In this document: piece by piece, positions 30,731-39,893 of the stretch
How the letters are laid out: each line of letters opens with the position of its first letter
Numbering within the stretch: the stretch's first letter is position 1
Source of the DNA: Streptomyces sp. NBC_00273
Lineage (GTDB): Bacteria; Actinomycetota; Actinomycetes; Streptomycetales; Streptomycetaceae
NCBI RefSeq assembly: GCF_036178145.1
Contig: NZ_CP108067.1
Location: forward strand, 5,146,001 to 5,210,000
DNA: 64,000 bases
Reading direction: 5' to 3'
Position numbers and translations under genes: made by a program
Notes under the pieces: model-generated
Told to the model about the DNA's origin: nothing
Seen by the model: the letters and a program-made list of their open reading frames with translations, nothing else
Databases searched by the model: none

Positions 30731-30751
30731 GATGTATCGACTCGATACATC
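30731..30751. promoter_or_regulatory. Perfect palindromic operator upstream of padR
   Basis: GATGTATCGA-C-TCGATACATC: two exact 10-base arms around one base, 42 bases upstream of the padR start. ATGTAT-type arms are typical of PadR sites. It lies in the promoter region shared with the divergent penicillin-binding protein gene. Confidence 0.75.
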
Positions 30752-30964
30752 CAGACGATAGAACGGGCCGCTCTGATCGACAAGGGGAGACATGGTGACC
30801 GGTGTCACATCACCAATTCGCACCAGGCAGGTTGCCTGATTTGGGGTGAACTTCGGCACTGGGCGCGTTTTGAGCGTGCGTAGTCTGTGCGCCATGACAC
30901 CGGGGGGTACCGGAACTAATCTGCCGCTTCCAGGCCACTCGCCTGCCCGAGGAGTAGTCGTTCG

Positions 30965-33574
30965 ATGAGCGAGCACCGTCGCAAACTGCCGCAGCCCGAA
31001 GGCGGTGGGCGCGCCTCAGCCCGCCGCGCCGCCCAGCCGCGCCCTGGAAGAGGCGCGGCCGGCCGTGACGTCTCCACGGCGTCACACAGCGGCCCGTACG
31101 CACCGCAGCCCGCCCAGGGCAACCGTGCCGATGCCCGCCGGGCCGCCCAGAGAGGCAACGGCCGCGGGAGAGGAGCCGGCGCCGCCACGCGCGACAAGCG
31201 GCTCATCAACTACCCGCGGTCCGACAGAGACGGCTGGAAGCGCTTCGTGCCGTCCTGGAAGTTCGTCGCCGGCACGGCGCTGGGCTTCTTCGCGGTCATC
31301 ACGGCCGGTACCGGCATCGGTATCGCCATGGTGAGCACGCCGGACCCGAACAAGGCGGCGGAGGCGCAGAACAACGTCTTCTACTGGGCCGACGGCAGCC
31401 AGATGGTGGCGACCGGCGGTTCGATGAACCGGCAGATCGTGCCCATCTCCAGCATCCCCCGGTCGATGAGGGACGCCGTGATCTCGGCGGAGAACGAGTC
31501 GTTCGAGACGGACAAGGGCGTGGACCCGATGGGTGTCGGCCGCGCCGTGTGGAACATGGCCACGGGCGGCTCCACCCAGGGCGGCTCGACCATCACCCAG
31601 CAGTACGTGAAGAACACCTACCTGGACTCCGACCAGACGCTCAAGCGGAAGGCCACCGAGCTCTTCATCGCGATAAGGCTGGGTGTCACCGAGGAGAAGG
31701 ACAAGGTCCTCGCCGGCTACCTGAACACCGCCTACTACGGGCGGGACGCCTACGGGATCCAGGCCGCGGCCCGCGCCTACTTCGGCAAGGACAGCCAGGA
31801 CCTGAACCCCTCCGAGTGCGCCTTCCTGGCCGCCGTGCTGAAGGGTCCCAACCTCTACAACCCGGACGGCGGCATCGGCGCCGCGGCCACCCCCGCCCTC
31901 AACGAGAAGCGGGCCCGGGAGCGCTGGAGCTGGGTGCTGGACCGTGAGGTCGAGGTCGGCCGGATGGACAAGGCCGAGCGGGCGAAGTTCACGGACGCGG
32001 ACTTCCCCCCGCGGGTCGAGTCGGAGCAGGCCCGCGGCATGACCGGCCAGATCGGCTACCTGGTCGACACGGCCAAGGCCTACGTGATGAAGACCAAGGG
32101 CATCACCCCCGAGCAGATGGCCATGGGCGGCTACCGGATCAAGACCACCTTCCAGAAGCCGAGGGTGGACGCCCTGGTCAAGGCGGTCGAGGACACCCGT
32201 AACGGGTTCATCGACGAGAAGGGCCGCCCCGAGACGGACACCTTCGTACAGTTCGGCTCGGCCTCGGTGGACGTGAAGACCGGGGCACTCGTCGCCCTAT
32301 ACGGCGGCCCGGGCTGGGACCACAAGTACTTCAGCAACAACGCCAACTCCAGCGGTGTGCCGGTCGGCTCGACCTGGAAGCCGTACGTGCTGGCGGCGGC
32401 GATGGAGTACGGCACCCAGAACTCCAAGGGCAAGGGCATCTCGGCCGACAGCAAGTACATGGCCAACGACCTCACCGTGATCAACAACCGTGAGGGCAAG
32501 CCCCTGCGCGACGCGTCGGGCGCGCCGTTCAAGCAGAAGAACGAGAGCCCCACCTCCTTCGGGTACGTGACCCTCAACGAGGCGATGGAGAAGTCCATCA
32601 ACGTCCCGTTCGCCCAGCTCGTCTTCGATGTCGGCCACGACAAGGTCAGGGCTGTGGCCAAGGCCACGGGCATCCTGGAGGAGTCGGTCAACCCGAACAA
32701 CGACGCCTCCTTCGCCCTCGGTACCTCCACCCCGAGCGCCATCCGCATGGCCGACTCGTACGCGACCTTCGCCGCCTCCGGCACGCACCGCGAGCCGTTC
32801 TCCGTGACCGAGGTCGAGAAGGACGGCGAGAAGCTGACGGGCTTCGAGGCCCCCAAGGCCCAGCGGGCCATGGACAGCGACGTGGCCGACAACATCACCA
32901 AGGTGCTGGAGAACGTCGTCGAGAACGGCACCGGCAAGAAGGTCCAGAAGCTGGGCCGGCCCGCTGCAGGCAAGACCGGTACCACGGACGAGAACAAGTC
33001 GGCGTGGTTCGTCGGCTACACCCCGGAGCTGTCCACCTCGGTGGTCCTCTTCCGCACCGACCCGAACTCGCCGGACAAGAAGCTGATCTCCATGAAGGGC
33101 GTGGGTGACATCCCCTCCCTCCACGGTGGTGATATCCCGGCCGAGATCTGGACCGAGTACATGGGCGAAGCGCTCAAGGGTCTCCCGGTCAAGCAGTTCC
33201 CGGAGGCCGAGGACATCGGCGTGACCGCCGACTCCGCCGGCGCCCCCTCCCCCACCCCCTCGGCCGTCGTCCCGGCGTCCCCTTCCCCGTCGACGCAGCC
33301 GCCGAGCTCCCCGCCGGCGTCTCCCTCCCCGTCCAAGGGCGGCCGGCCGACCTGCCCGCCGTGGAAGCTGTACTGCGACCCGGACACCACGCGCGGGAAC
33401 AACAACGGCGGCGCCAACACCGGCACCAGCACCGGCGCCAACTCCGGCAACACGTCCGGTACCAGCACCGGGGTGATCGGCGGATCCACCGGATCACCGT
33501 CCCCGACGCAGACCGGCAGACCGGGCCGCCCGGGCGGCATCACCGGCGGGGTGAACGACTCCGTCCCCGAGTGA
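30965..33574 (+). CDS. Bifunctional class A penicillin-binding protein
   Basis: 869 residues, ATG at 30965. A basic Arg/Gly-rich cytoplasmic tail of about 95 residues precedes the membrane helix (about 98-123). The GT51 glycosyltransferase domain has VISAENESFETDKGVDP with the catalytic glutamate near 175 and QGGSTITQQYVKN. The transpeptidase domain shows STWK (Ser469, Lys472), SIN (544-546) and KTG (670-672). The C terminus is Pro/Ser-rich, then Gly/Asn/Thr-rich. It polymerises and cross-links peptidoglycan outside the membrane. It is divergent from padR and followed by a strong terminator. Confidence 0.95.
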   Translation: MSEHRRKLPQPEGGGRASARRAAQPRPGRGAAGRDVSTASHSGPYAPQPAQGNRADARRAAQRGNGRGRGAGAATRDKRLINYPRSDRDGWKRFVPSWKFVAGTALGFFAVITAGTGIGIAMVSTPDPNKAAEAQNNVFYWADGSQMVATGGSMNRQIVPISSIPRSMRDAVISAENESFETDKGVDPMGVGRAVWNMATGGSTQGGSTITQQYVKNTYLDSDQTLKRKATELFIAIRLGVTEEKDKVLAGYLNTAYYGRDAYGIQAAARAYFGKDSQDLNPSECAFLAAVLKGPNLYNPDGGIGAAATPALNEKRARERWSWVLDREVEVGRMDKAERAKFTDADFPPRVESEQARGMTGQIGYLVDTAKAYVMKTKGITPEQMAMGGYRIKTTFQKPRVDALVKAVEDTRNGFIDEKGRPETDTFVQFGSASVDVKTGALVALYGGPGWDHKYFSNNANSSGVPVGSTWKPYVLAAAMEYGTQNSKGKGISADSKYMANDLTVINNREGKPLRDASGAPFKQKNESPTSFGYVTLNEAMEKSINVPFAQLVFDVGHDKVRAVAKATGILEESVNPNNDASFALGTSTPSAIRMADSYATFAASGTHREPFSVTEVEKDGEKLTGFEAPKAQRAMDSDVADNITKVLENVVENGTGKKVQKLGRPAAGKTGTTDENKSAWFVGYTPELSTSVVLFRTDPNSPDKKLISMKGVGDIPSLHGGDIPAEIWTEYMGEALKGLPVKQFPEAEDIGVTADSAGAPSPTPSAVVPASPSPSTQPPSSPPASPSPSKGGRPTCPPWKLYCDPDTTRGNNNGGANTGTSTGANSGNTSGTSTGVIGGSTGSPSPTQTGRPGRPGGITGGVNDSVPE

Positions 33575-33600
33575 CCCGAACCGCCGCTCCGTGAGCCGAG

Positions 33601-33633
33601 GAAGGCCGTCGCACCCCCCGTGCGACGGCCTTC
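33601..33633 (+). terminator. Terminator after the penicillin-binding protein gene
   Basis: Perfect 13-bp stem, GAAGGCCGTCGCA (33601-33613) with its complement (33621-33633), seven-base loop. Confidence 0.85.
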
Positions 33634-33667
33634 CCCCATGTCCGGTCCGGTACGGCAGGATGAGCCC

Positions 33668-35128
33668 ATGACCAAGGTGCACGAGGACAGCCCCGTACTG
33701 CCGACGCAGCAGGACGAGGTCGCCGCAGCCGGCAGTGAGCTCATCGGCGGCCCGCTCGGCCGCTATGCCCGGCTCGGCGGGCACTGGCTGGGGCCGGTCC
33801 GGGTCGTGGCGCTCATCGCCATCGGCATGTTCGCGCTCGGCATGGTCCAGAAGCTGCCCTGCTACGACTGGGCGTGGTTCCGGGGGGCGGGCTCGCAGTA
33901 CACCCACGCCTGCTACTCCGACATCCCGCACCTGTACGCGGTACGGGGCTTCGCCGACAACCTGACGCCCTACTTCGACCGGCTGCCCGGCGACATGGAG
34001 TACCTGGAGTATCCGGTGCTCACCGGGCTCTTCATGGAGATCGCCTCCTGGCTGACCCCCGGCAGCGGCTCCATGCAGCACCGCGAACAGATGTACTGGA
34101 TGGTCAACGCGGGCATGCTGATGGCCTGCGCGGCCGTCATCGCCGTGTGCGTCGCACGCACCCACCGCCGCCGCCCCTGGGACGGCCTGCTCTTCGCCCT
34201 GGCGCCGGCCTTCGCCCTGACGGCGACGATCAACTGGGACCTGCTGGCCATCGCCCTGACCGCCGCCGGGATGCTGATGTGGTCCCGCGGCCGGACGGTT
34301 CTCTGTGGCGTCCTCATCGGCCTGGCCACCGCGGCCAAGCTCTACCCCGTACTGCTGCTCGGGGCGCTGTTCGTGCTCTGCTGGCGGGCCGGGAAGTGGC
34401 GTGCCTTCGGCGCCGCCGTGCTCGGCGCGGCCGGAGCCTGGCTGGCGGTCAACCTGCCGGTCATGCTCTTCGCGTGGGACGGCTGGACGAAGTTCTACAC
34501 CTTCAGCCAGGAACGGCCCATCGACTACGGCTCGGTGTGGCTGCTGATCTCCCAGCGCACGGGCAACTCGCTGGAGGGCGCCAACACCTACGCGACCGGG
34601 CTGACGCTCCTGCTGTGCGGTGCCGTCGGACTGCTCACCCTGACCGCCCCGCGCCGGCCCCGCTTCGCACAGCTGGCCTTCCTCGTCGTCGCCGCCTTCA
34701 TCCTGTGCAACAAGGTCTACTCGCCGCAGTACGTGCTGTGGCTCATCCCGCTCGCCACGCTGGCCCGGCCGCGCTGGCGGGACTTCCTGATCTGGCAGGC
34801 CGGCGAGGTCGTGTACTTCCTCGGGATCTGGTTCTACCTCGCGTACACGGCCAGCGCCGACAAGCACCAGGGCCTGCCGGTGGAGGGCTACCAGCTGGCG
34901 ATCACCGCCCACCTGCTGACCACCCTGTACCTGTGCGCGGTCATCGTCCGGGACGTCCTGATGCCCGAGCGGGACGTCGTGCGCCGGGACGGCTCGGACG
35001 ACCCCTCCGGTGGCGTCCTGGACGGCGCGGAGGACGTGTTCGTGCTGTCGGACGCGGCGAGGGCGCCGCAGTACGCGACGCCCTCGGATGGACAGCGGGT
35101 CGCCTGGGGCGCGAGCTCCCAGGACTGA
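33668..35128 (+). CDS. Polytopic GT87-type glycosyltransferase (DUF2029)
   Basis: 486 residues from ATG at 33668 (MTKVHEDSPVLPTQQ). After a cytoplasmic N terminus of about 35 residues there are about ten hydrophobic segments. LEYPVLTGLFMEIASWL and GLATAAKLYPVLLLGALF, with conserved charged residues near membrane faces, match the DUF2029/GT87 family of polyprenyl-phosphate-mannose-dependent transferases. These add mannose to lipids or polysaccharides in actinobacteria. Acceptor unknown. It ends ten bases from a convergent racemase-like gene. Confidence 0.75.
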   Translation: MTKVHEDSPVLPTQQDEVAAAGSELIGGPLGRYARLGGHWLGPVRVVALIAIGMFALGMVQKLPCYDWAWFRGAGSQYTHACYSDIPHLYAVRGFADNLTPYFDRLPGDMEYLEYPVLTGLFMEIASWLTPGSGSMQHREQMYWMVNAGMLMACAAVIAVCVARTHRRRPWDGLLFALAPAFALTATINWDLLAIALTAAGMLMWSRGRTVLCGVLIGLATAAKLYPVLLLGALFVLCWRAGKWRAFGAAVLGAAGAWLAVNLPVMLFAWDGWTKFYTFSQERPIDYGSVWLLISQRTGNSLEGANTYATGLTLLLCGAVGLLTLTAPRRPRFAQLAFLVVAAFILCNKVYSPQYVLWLIPLATLARPRWRDFLIWQAGEVVYFLGIWFYLAYTASADKHQGLPVEGYQLAITAHLLTTLYLCAVIVRDVLMPERDVVRRDGSDDPSGGVLDGAEDVFVLSDAARAPQYATPSDGQRVAWGASSQD

Positions 35129-35138
35129 CCGGTCGGAC

Positions 35139-36170
35139 TCAGGCGTCGAGCACCCGGTCGAACTGCGTGGTGGTGTGGCGCAGGTGCGCCACCAGCTCGT
35201 CGCCGACCTTCGGCTCGGTCGCGTCCGAGGGCACGAACAGGATCGACACCTGCATGTGCGGCGGCTCGGCGAACCAGCGCTGCTTGCCCGCCCACACGAA
35301 GGGCGAAAGGTTCCGGTTGACCGTGGCCAGACCCGCCCGGGCGACGCCCTTGGCGCGCGGCATCACGCCGTGGAGCGCCTTCGGGGCTTCCAGGCCCACC
35401 CCGTGCGAGGTACCGCCGGCGACCACGACCAGCCAGCCGTCGGACGCCGCCTTCTGCTGCCGGTAGCCGAACCGGTCGCCCTTGGCCACGCGCGTGACGT
35501 CGAGGACCGCGCCGCGGTACTCGGTGGCCTCGTGGTCGCCCAGCCACAGCCGGGTGCCGATCCGGGCCCGGAAGCGGGTCTGCGGGAACTGCTGCTGCAA
35601 CCGCGCGAGCTCCGCGGCCCGCAGGTGGCTGACGAACATGGTGTGCAGCGGCAGCCGGGCCGCGCGCAGCCGGTCCATCCAGCCGATGACCTCCTCGACG
35701 GCGTCCGAGCCGTCCGGGCGGTCCAGGGGCAGGTGCAGGGCGAAGCCCTCCAGCCGGACGTCCTCGATGGCGGCGTGCAGCTGGCCGAGGTCCTGCTCGG
35801 AGATGCCGTGGCGGCGCATCGAGCTCATGCACTCGATGACCACCCTGGCCCCCACCAGACCGCGCACCCCGTCCAGCGACGCGACCGAACGGATGACCCG
35901 GTCGGGCAGCGGCACCGGGTCCTCGCCCCGCCGGAACGGGGTGAGGACGAGCAGGTCGCCGCCGAACCAGTCCTTGATGCTGGAGGCCTCGTACGTCGTT
36001 CCCACGGCCAGGATGTCGGCGCCCATGCGGGTCGCCTCCTCGCAGAGCCGCTCGTGGCCGAAGCCGTAGCCGTTGCCCTTGCAGACCGGGATCAGCCCGG
36101 GGAACTGGTCCTGGATCTGCTTCTGGTGCGCACGCCAGCGCGCGGTGTCGACGTAGAGCGTGAGCGCCAT
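35139..36170 (-). CDS. Alanine-racemase-fold PLP protein lacking the usual catalytic-tyrosine motif
   Basis: 343 residues. The N-terminal barrel of fold-type III PLP enzymes is clear: VCKGNGYGFG, with the PLP lysine at K31, corresponds to VKANAYGHG of alanine racemase, and RIGTRLWLG (202-210) matches the phosphate-binding/ring region. The C-terminal domain, however, has AGGTSHG at 251-257 where alanine racemases carry GYADGY with the catalytic tyrosine. The gene overlaps nothing but lies just downstream of femX on the same strand, which suggests a wall-precursor role. A decarboxylase or non-racemising PLP protein is possible. Reported as enzyme fold, not activity. Confidence 0.72.
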   Translation of the reverse strand: MALTLYVDTARWRAHQKQIQDQFPGLIPVCKGNGYGFGHERLCEEATRMGADILAVGTTYEASSIKDWFGGDLLVLTPFRRGEDPVPLPDRVIRSVASLDGVRGLVGARVVIECMSSMRRHGISEQDLGQLHAAIEDVRLEGFALHLPLDRPDGSDAVEEVIGWMDRLRAARLPLHTMFVSHLRAAELARLQQQFPQTRFRARIGTRLWLGDHEATEYRGAVLDVTRVAKGDRFGYRQQKAASDGWLVVVAGGTSHGVGLEAPKALHGVMPRAKGVARAGLATVNRNLSPFVWAGKQRWFAEPPHMQVSILFVPSDATEPKVGDELVAHLRHTTTQFDRVLDA

Positions 36171-36246
36171 GCCCGTCCGGAACCTCTCCTGAGAAGCTGC
36201 GTGGTGCAGCGGTGCTGTGTGTACGTGTGGGGCGGGGTGGAGCCGG

Positions 36247-37365
36247 TCAGCGGCGCGACATGTAGATGTCGAGGGCCTTGTGCAGCATCTTGTTGAGCGG
36301 GAAGTCCCACTCGCCGACGTACTCCACGGCCTCGCCGCCCGTACCGACCTTGAACTGGATCAGACCGAACAGGTGATCGTTCTCGTCCAGCGTGTCAGAG
36401 ATGCCGCGCAGGTCATACACGCTTGCGCCGAGCGCGTACGAGTCGCGCAGCATGCGCCACTGCATCGCGTTCGAGGGGCGGACCTCGCGCTTGTGGTTGG
36501 CGGAGGCGCCGTACGAGTACCAGACGTGCTGGCCGACGGTGAGCATCGTGGCGGCGGCCAGCGGCTCTCCCTCGTGCGTGGCGATGTAGAGGCGCATCCG
36601 GTTGGGGTCCTCGGAGTTGAGGGCCGTCCACTGGCGCTGGAAGTAGCTGAGCGGACGCGGGCGGAACTTGTCGCGCTCCGCCGTGATCTCGTACAGGTGC
36701 TGCCAGGTCGGCAGGTCGTCGTAGCCGCCCTGGACGACCTCGACACCGGCCTTCTCGGCCTTCTTGATGTTGCGGCGCCACAGCTGGTTGAAGCCCTTGA
36801 GGACGTCGTCCAGCGAGCGGTTGGCCAGCGGTACCTGGAAGACGTAGCGCGGCTGGACGTCACCGAAGCCGGCGCCGCCGTCCTCGGCCTGCTGCCATCC
36901 CATGCGGCGCAGCTTGTCCGACACCTCGAAGGCGCGGGGCTCGATGACCGAGGCCTCCACGTCGCGCAGGCGCTTCACGTTCGGGTCCTGGATACCGGCC
37001 TTGATGGCGGTCGAGTTCCAGCGGCGGATGACGACGGGCGGGCCCATCTTCACGGTGAAGGCGCCCTGCTGCTTGAGGTGGGCCAGCATCGGCTGGAGCC
37101 ATTCCTCCAGGTTCGGGGCGTACCAGTTGATGACAGGACCCTCGGGCAGGTACGCGAGGTACCGCTTCACCTTGGGCAGCTGCCGGTACAGCACAAGGGC
37201 TGCTCCGACGAGTTCGTCGGACTCGTTGAACCATCCGAGGTTCTCGGAACGCCACTCGTTCTTCACGTCGGCCCACGCCGGGACCTGGCAGTGGCTAGCC
37301 GAGGGCAGGCTCTGGAGGTAACCCAGATGCTGCTCTCGGCTGATGGTCCTCAGGGACAGGCTCAT
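36247..37365 (-). CDS. femX: FemX-type peptidoglycan interpeptide-bridge transferase
   Basis: 372 residues, ATG at 37365. The double-GNAT FemABX fold shows in VPAWADVKNEWRSENLGWF, the YLPEGPVINWYAPNLEEWL segment and the second domain LPTWQHLYEITAERDKF with NPLTSY-like region LTVGQHVWYSYGAS. It adds an amino acid, glycine in Streptomyces FemX, to lipid II or its bridge using aminoacyl-tRNA. It lies upstream of the racemase-like gene with a 76-base gap. The Streptomyces wall has LL-diaminopimelate with a single Gly bridge, which fits a single Fem protein. Confidence 0.9.
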   Translation of the reverse strand: MSLSLRTISREQHLGYLQSLPSASHCQVPAWADVKNEWRSENLGWFNESDELVGAALVLYRQLPKVKRYLAYLPEGPVINWYAPNLEEWLQPMLAHLKQQGAFTVKMGPPVVIRRWNSTAIKAGIQDPNVKRLRDVEASVIEPRAFEVSDKLRRMGWQQAEDGGAGFGDVQPRYVFQVPLANRSLDDVLKGFNQLWRRNIKKAEKAGVEVVQGGYDDLPTWQHLYEITAERDKFRPRPLSYFQRQWTALNSEDPNRMRLYIATHEGEPLAAATMLTVGQHVWYSYGASANHKREVRPSNAMQWRMLRDSYALGASVYDLRGISDTLDENDHLFGLIQFKVGTGGEAVEYVGEWDFPLNKMLHKALDIYMSRR

Positions 37366-37506
37366 GCGGGGCGTCTCCTCCGGCGGCTTCGCTGCTATGG
37401 CGCGAAGCCTACTGCGACGGGGGCGCCACCCTTCTGGGGGACGGGCCGTGGGCCCGGGCCGGTGCGTGGCCGGCGCCCTGCCGCGGAGGTGTCCCGGTCG
37501 GCCCGG

Positions 37507-37809
37507 TCAGCCCCCGAAGAGGCCGCCGTGGAACATGCCGAGGTAGAAGCCGATGGCAGACGCGCCAAGGCCGATGATCAGCGCGAAGCGCTCGCGTGTC
37601 GTGACGGAGACGAACTGTCCGTACGCGCCGGTGAGGATTCCGATCAGCCCGGCCCACGAGCTGATCAGGTGAAGGTTGTGGAAGAAGGCCGTGACGAACG
37701 CCACGGCGCCAAGGGCCAGAGTGACCGCCATCAGGGTGTCCTGCAGCGGATGGGGCTTGCCGTCGGTGGAGAGCAGCGAGATCTGAGGGGGCCGCATTGC
37801 CTGTGCCAT
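37507..37809 (-). CDS. Small membrane protein of unknown function
   Basis: 100 residues from ATG at 37809, chosen for the AGGAGG nine bases upstream; the longer open frame to 38004 overlaps no family. Three hydrophobic segments: [38 protein letters not shown] and [21 protein letters not shown]. The N-terminal 30 residues are polar. I do not recognise a family with certainty. It lies between femX and rpsF; the 250 bases to rpsF must hold the rpsF promoter. Confidence 0.75.
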   Translation of the reverse strand: MAQAMRPPQISLLSTDGKPHPLQDTLMAVTLALGAVAFVTAFFHNLHLISSWAGLIGILTGAYGQFVSVTTRERFALIIGLGASAIGFYLGMFHGGLFGG

Positions 37810-38060
37810 CGGAAGGGCACCTCCTGGCTGAAGCTGGCGGTGCTGCGGGCTGCCTCCGGCAAGGGGCCGAGGGCATAGCACCGAGCACACCCGATGGATA
37901 CAGATTGTGGCCCTCTCTCGCCGGATTTCAACCGGAAGGACGCGAGCAGGTAGTCTGTACAGCTGCGCGGTGTCTGCTCTGCGGATGCCGTGCTCACGCA
38001 TCACGACCCTCCTGCCACGGAACGACCGTGGCCGCTGAGTCCAAAGGAGGTGGGTTCCAC

Positions 38061-38351
38061 ATGCGTCACTACGAAGTGATGGTCATCCTCGACCCCGATC
38101 TCGAGGAGCGCGCTGTCTCCCCGCTGATCGAGAACTTCCTCTCCGTCGTCCGTGAGGGCAACGGAAAGGTCGAGAAGGTCGACACCTGGGGCCGTCGTCG
38201 TCTCGCTTACGAGATCAAGAAGAAGCCCGAGGGCATCTACTCGGTCATCGACCTTCAGGCCGAGCCTGCGGTCGTCAAGGAGCTTGACCGACAGATGAAC
38301 CTGAACGAGTCGGTTCTCCGGACCAAGGTCCTTCGCCCCGAGACCCACTGA
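38061..38351 (+). CDS. rpsF: 30S ribosomal protein S6
   Basis: 96 residues from ATG at 38061, with AAAGGAGGTGG upstream. [19 protein letters not shown] and [20 protein letters not shown] are hallmark S6 segments. S6 pairs with S18 on the small subunit; S18 is two genes downstream. It heads the rpsF-ssb-rpsR-rplI operon that is conserved across bacteria. The acidic C-terminal tail of some S6 proteins is absent. Confidence 0.97.
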   Translation: MRHYEVMVILDPDLEERAVSPLIENFLSVVREGNGKVEKVDTWGRRRLAYEIKKKPEGIYSVIDLQAEPAVVKELDRQMNLNESVLRTKVLRPETH

Positions 38352-38423
38352 ACTTCGGTTCAGCGGTAATCGGGATCGAGTAGCACAGCAGCCCAGCAGC
38401 AATCCCCGCCGAGAGGTTCATCC

Positions 38424-39017
38424 ATGGCAGGCGAGACCGTCATCACGGTCGTCGGCAATCTCGTCGACGACCCCGAGCTGCGCTTCACCCCCTCGGGTGC
38501 GGCGGTCGCGAAGTTCCGTGTCGCGTCCACCCCCCGCACCTTCGACCGCCAGACCAATGAGTGGAAGGACGGCGAGAGCCTGTTCCTGACCTGCTCGGTG
38601 TGGCGGCAGGCGGCGGAGAACGTCGCCGAGTCCCTCCAGCGAGGCATGCGCGTCATCGTGCAGGGCCGGCTGAGGCAGCGGTCGTACGAGGACCGTGAGG
38701 GTGTTAAGCGCACGGTCTACGAGCTGGACGTCGAGGAAGTCGGCCCCAGCCTGAAGAACGCCACGGCCAAGGTCGCCAAGACCACGGGTCGCGGTGGCCA
38801 GGGTGGGTACGGCGGCGGCGGTCAGCAGCAGGGCGGCGGCGGTGGCAACTGGGGCGGAGCCCCCGGTGGCCAGCAGCAGGGCGGCGGAGCTCCCTCCGAC
38901 GACCCGTGGGCGTCCAGCGCGCCGGCCGGCGGCCAGCAGCAGGGCGGCGGCGGGGGCGGTTGGGGCGGAAGCTCCGGCGGCTCCGGCGGTGGCTACTCGG
39001 ACGAGCCGCCCTTCTAG
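38424..39017 (+). CDS. ssb: Single-stranded DNA-binding protein
   Basis: 197 residues. OB-fold in the first 115 residues ([20 protein letters not shown], then [18 protein letters not shown]). A long Gly/Gln-rich linker follows with three near-identical QQQGGGG repeats (nucleotide repeat GGCCAGCAGCAGGGCGGCGG). The C-terminal tip is DEPPF, the acidic partner-binding motif. SSB coats exposed strands during replication and repair. Its place in the ribosomal operon is standard. Confidence 0.96.
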   Translation: MAGETVITVVGNLVDDPELRFTPSGAAVAKFRVASTPRTFDRQTNEWKDGESLFLTCSVWRQAAENVAESLQRGMRVIVQGRLRQRSYEDREGVKRTVYELDVEEVGPSLKNATAKVAKTTGRGGQGGYGGGGQQQGGGGGNWGGAPGGQQQGGGAPSDDPWASSAPAGGQQQGGGGGGWGGSSGGSGGGYSDEPPF

Positions 39018-39060
39018 GGCAGCTCGCATCCCCACTTCTTGATCACACAGGAGAGACACA

Positions 39061-39297
39061 ATGGCGAAGCCGCCTGTGCGCAAGCCTAAGAAGAAGGTCT
39101 GCGCATTCTGCAAGGACAAGACCGCGTACGTGGACTACAAGGACACGAACATGCTGCGGAAGTTCATTTCCGACCGCGGCAAGATCCGTGCCCGCCGCGT
39201 TACCGGCAACTGCACGCAGCACCAGCGTGACGTCGCCACGGCCGTCAAGAACAGCCGTGAGATGGCGCTGCTGCCCTACACGTCCACCGCGCGATAA
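39061..39297 (+). CDS. rpsR: 30S ribosomal protein S18, zinc-binding form
   Basis: 78 residues. [19 protein letters not shown] carries a Cys-x2-Cys pair, with a third cysteine in [12 protein letters not shown], the zinc-binding (C+) version. The core [20 protein letters not shown] matches S18. In Streptomyces a cysteine-free paralogue is often induced under zinc starvation; it is not in this window. It lies 43 bases downstream of ssb. Confidence 0.95.
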   Translation: MAKPPVRKPKKKVCAFCKDKTAYVDYKDTNMLRKFISDRGKIRARRVTGNCTQHQRDVATAVKNSREMALLPYTSTAR

Positions 39298-39315
39298 GGA
39301 AAGGGTGACCGACTA

Positions 39316-39762
39316 ATGAAGATCATCCTGACCCACGAGGTTTCTGGCCTCGGTGCCGCCGGCGATGTCGTCGACGTCAAGGACGGTTACGCTCGCAACT
39401 ACCTGGTCCCGCGTGGTTTCGCGATCCGCTGGACCAAGGGTGGCGAGAAGGACGTGGCGCAGATCCGCCGCGCCCGCAAGATCCACGAGATCGCGACCAT
39501 CGAGCAGGCCAACGAGGTCAAGGCCAAGCTCGAGGGCGTGAAGGTCCGTCTGGCCACCCGCGCGGGTGACGCCGGTCGCCTCTTCGGTTCCGTGACCCCG
39601 GCCGACATCGCCACGGCGATCGAGTCCTCGGGTGGCCCGAAGGTCGACAAGCGCCGCGTGGAGCTCGGCTCCCCGATCAAGACCCTCGGTTCGTACCAGG
39701 TCTCCGTGCGTCTGCACGCTGACGTGGCCGCGAACGTGGGCATCGAGGTCGTCGCCGCCTAA
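39316..39762 (+). CDS. rplI: 50S ribosomal protein L9
   Basis: 148 residues from ATG at 39316. The N-terminal domain [20 protein letters not shown] and [18 protein letters not shown], then the long connecting helix and the C-terminal domain with [16 protein letters not shown]9 is an elongated protein at the base of the L1 stalk. Last gene of the rpsF operon, followed by a perfect 15-bp hairpin. Confidence 0.97.
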   Translation: MKIILTHEVSGLGAAGDVVDVKDGYARNYLVPRGFAIRWTKGGEKDVAQIRRARKIHEIATIEQANEVKAKLEGVKVRLATRAGDAGRLFGSVTPADIATAIESSGGPKVDKRRVELGSPIKTLGSYQVSVRLHADVAANVGIEVVAA

Positions 39763-39773
39763 GGGCTGCGCTC

Positions 39774-39806
39774 GAAGGGCCGCACCCCCCTGGGGTGCGG
39801 CCCTTC
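39774..39806 (+). terminator. Terminator after rplI
   Basis: Perfect 15-bp stem, GAAGGGCCGCACCCC (39774-39788) with its complement (39792-39806), three-base loop. Confidence 0.88.
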
Positions 39807-39822
39807 GTCGTTGCTCGGCGGT

Positions 39823-39836
39823 GTTTCACGTGAAAC
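39823..39836. other. parS: parS site 8
   Basis: Perfect GTTTCACGTGAAAC in the gap between convergent rplI and the MATE gene, 17 bases after the rplI hairpin. Confidence 0.95.
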
Positions 39837-39857
39837 ATGCCGGCTCCGGCTCACGAT

Positions 39858-39871
39858 GTTTCACGTGAAAC
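39858..39871. other. parS: parS site 9
   Basis: Perfect GTTTCACGTGAAAC, 21 bases after site 8 and 22 bases before the MATE stop. Confidence 0.95.
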
Positions 39872-39893
39872 ACCGCGGGGGTCCGGCTGCCTG

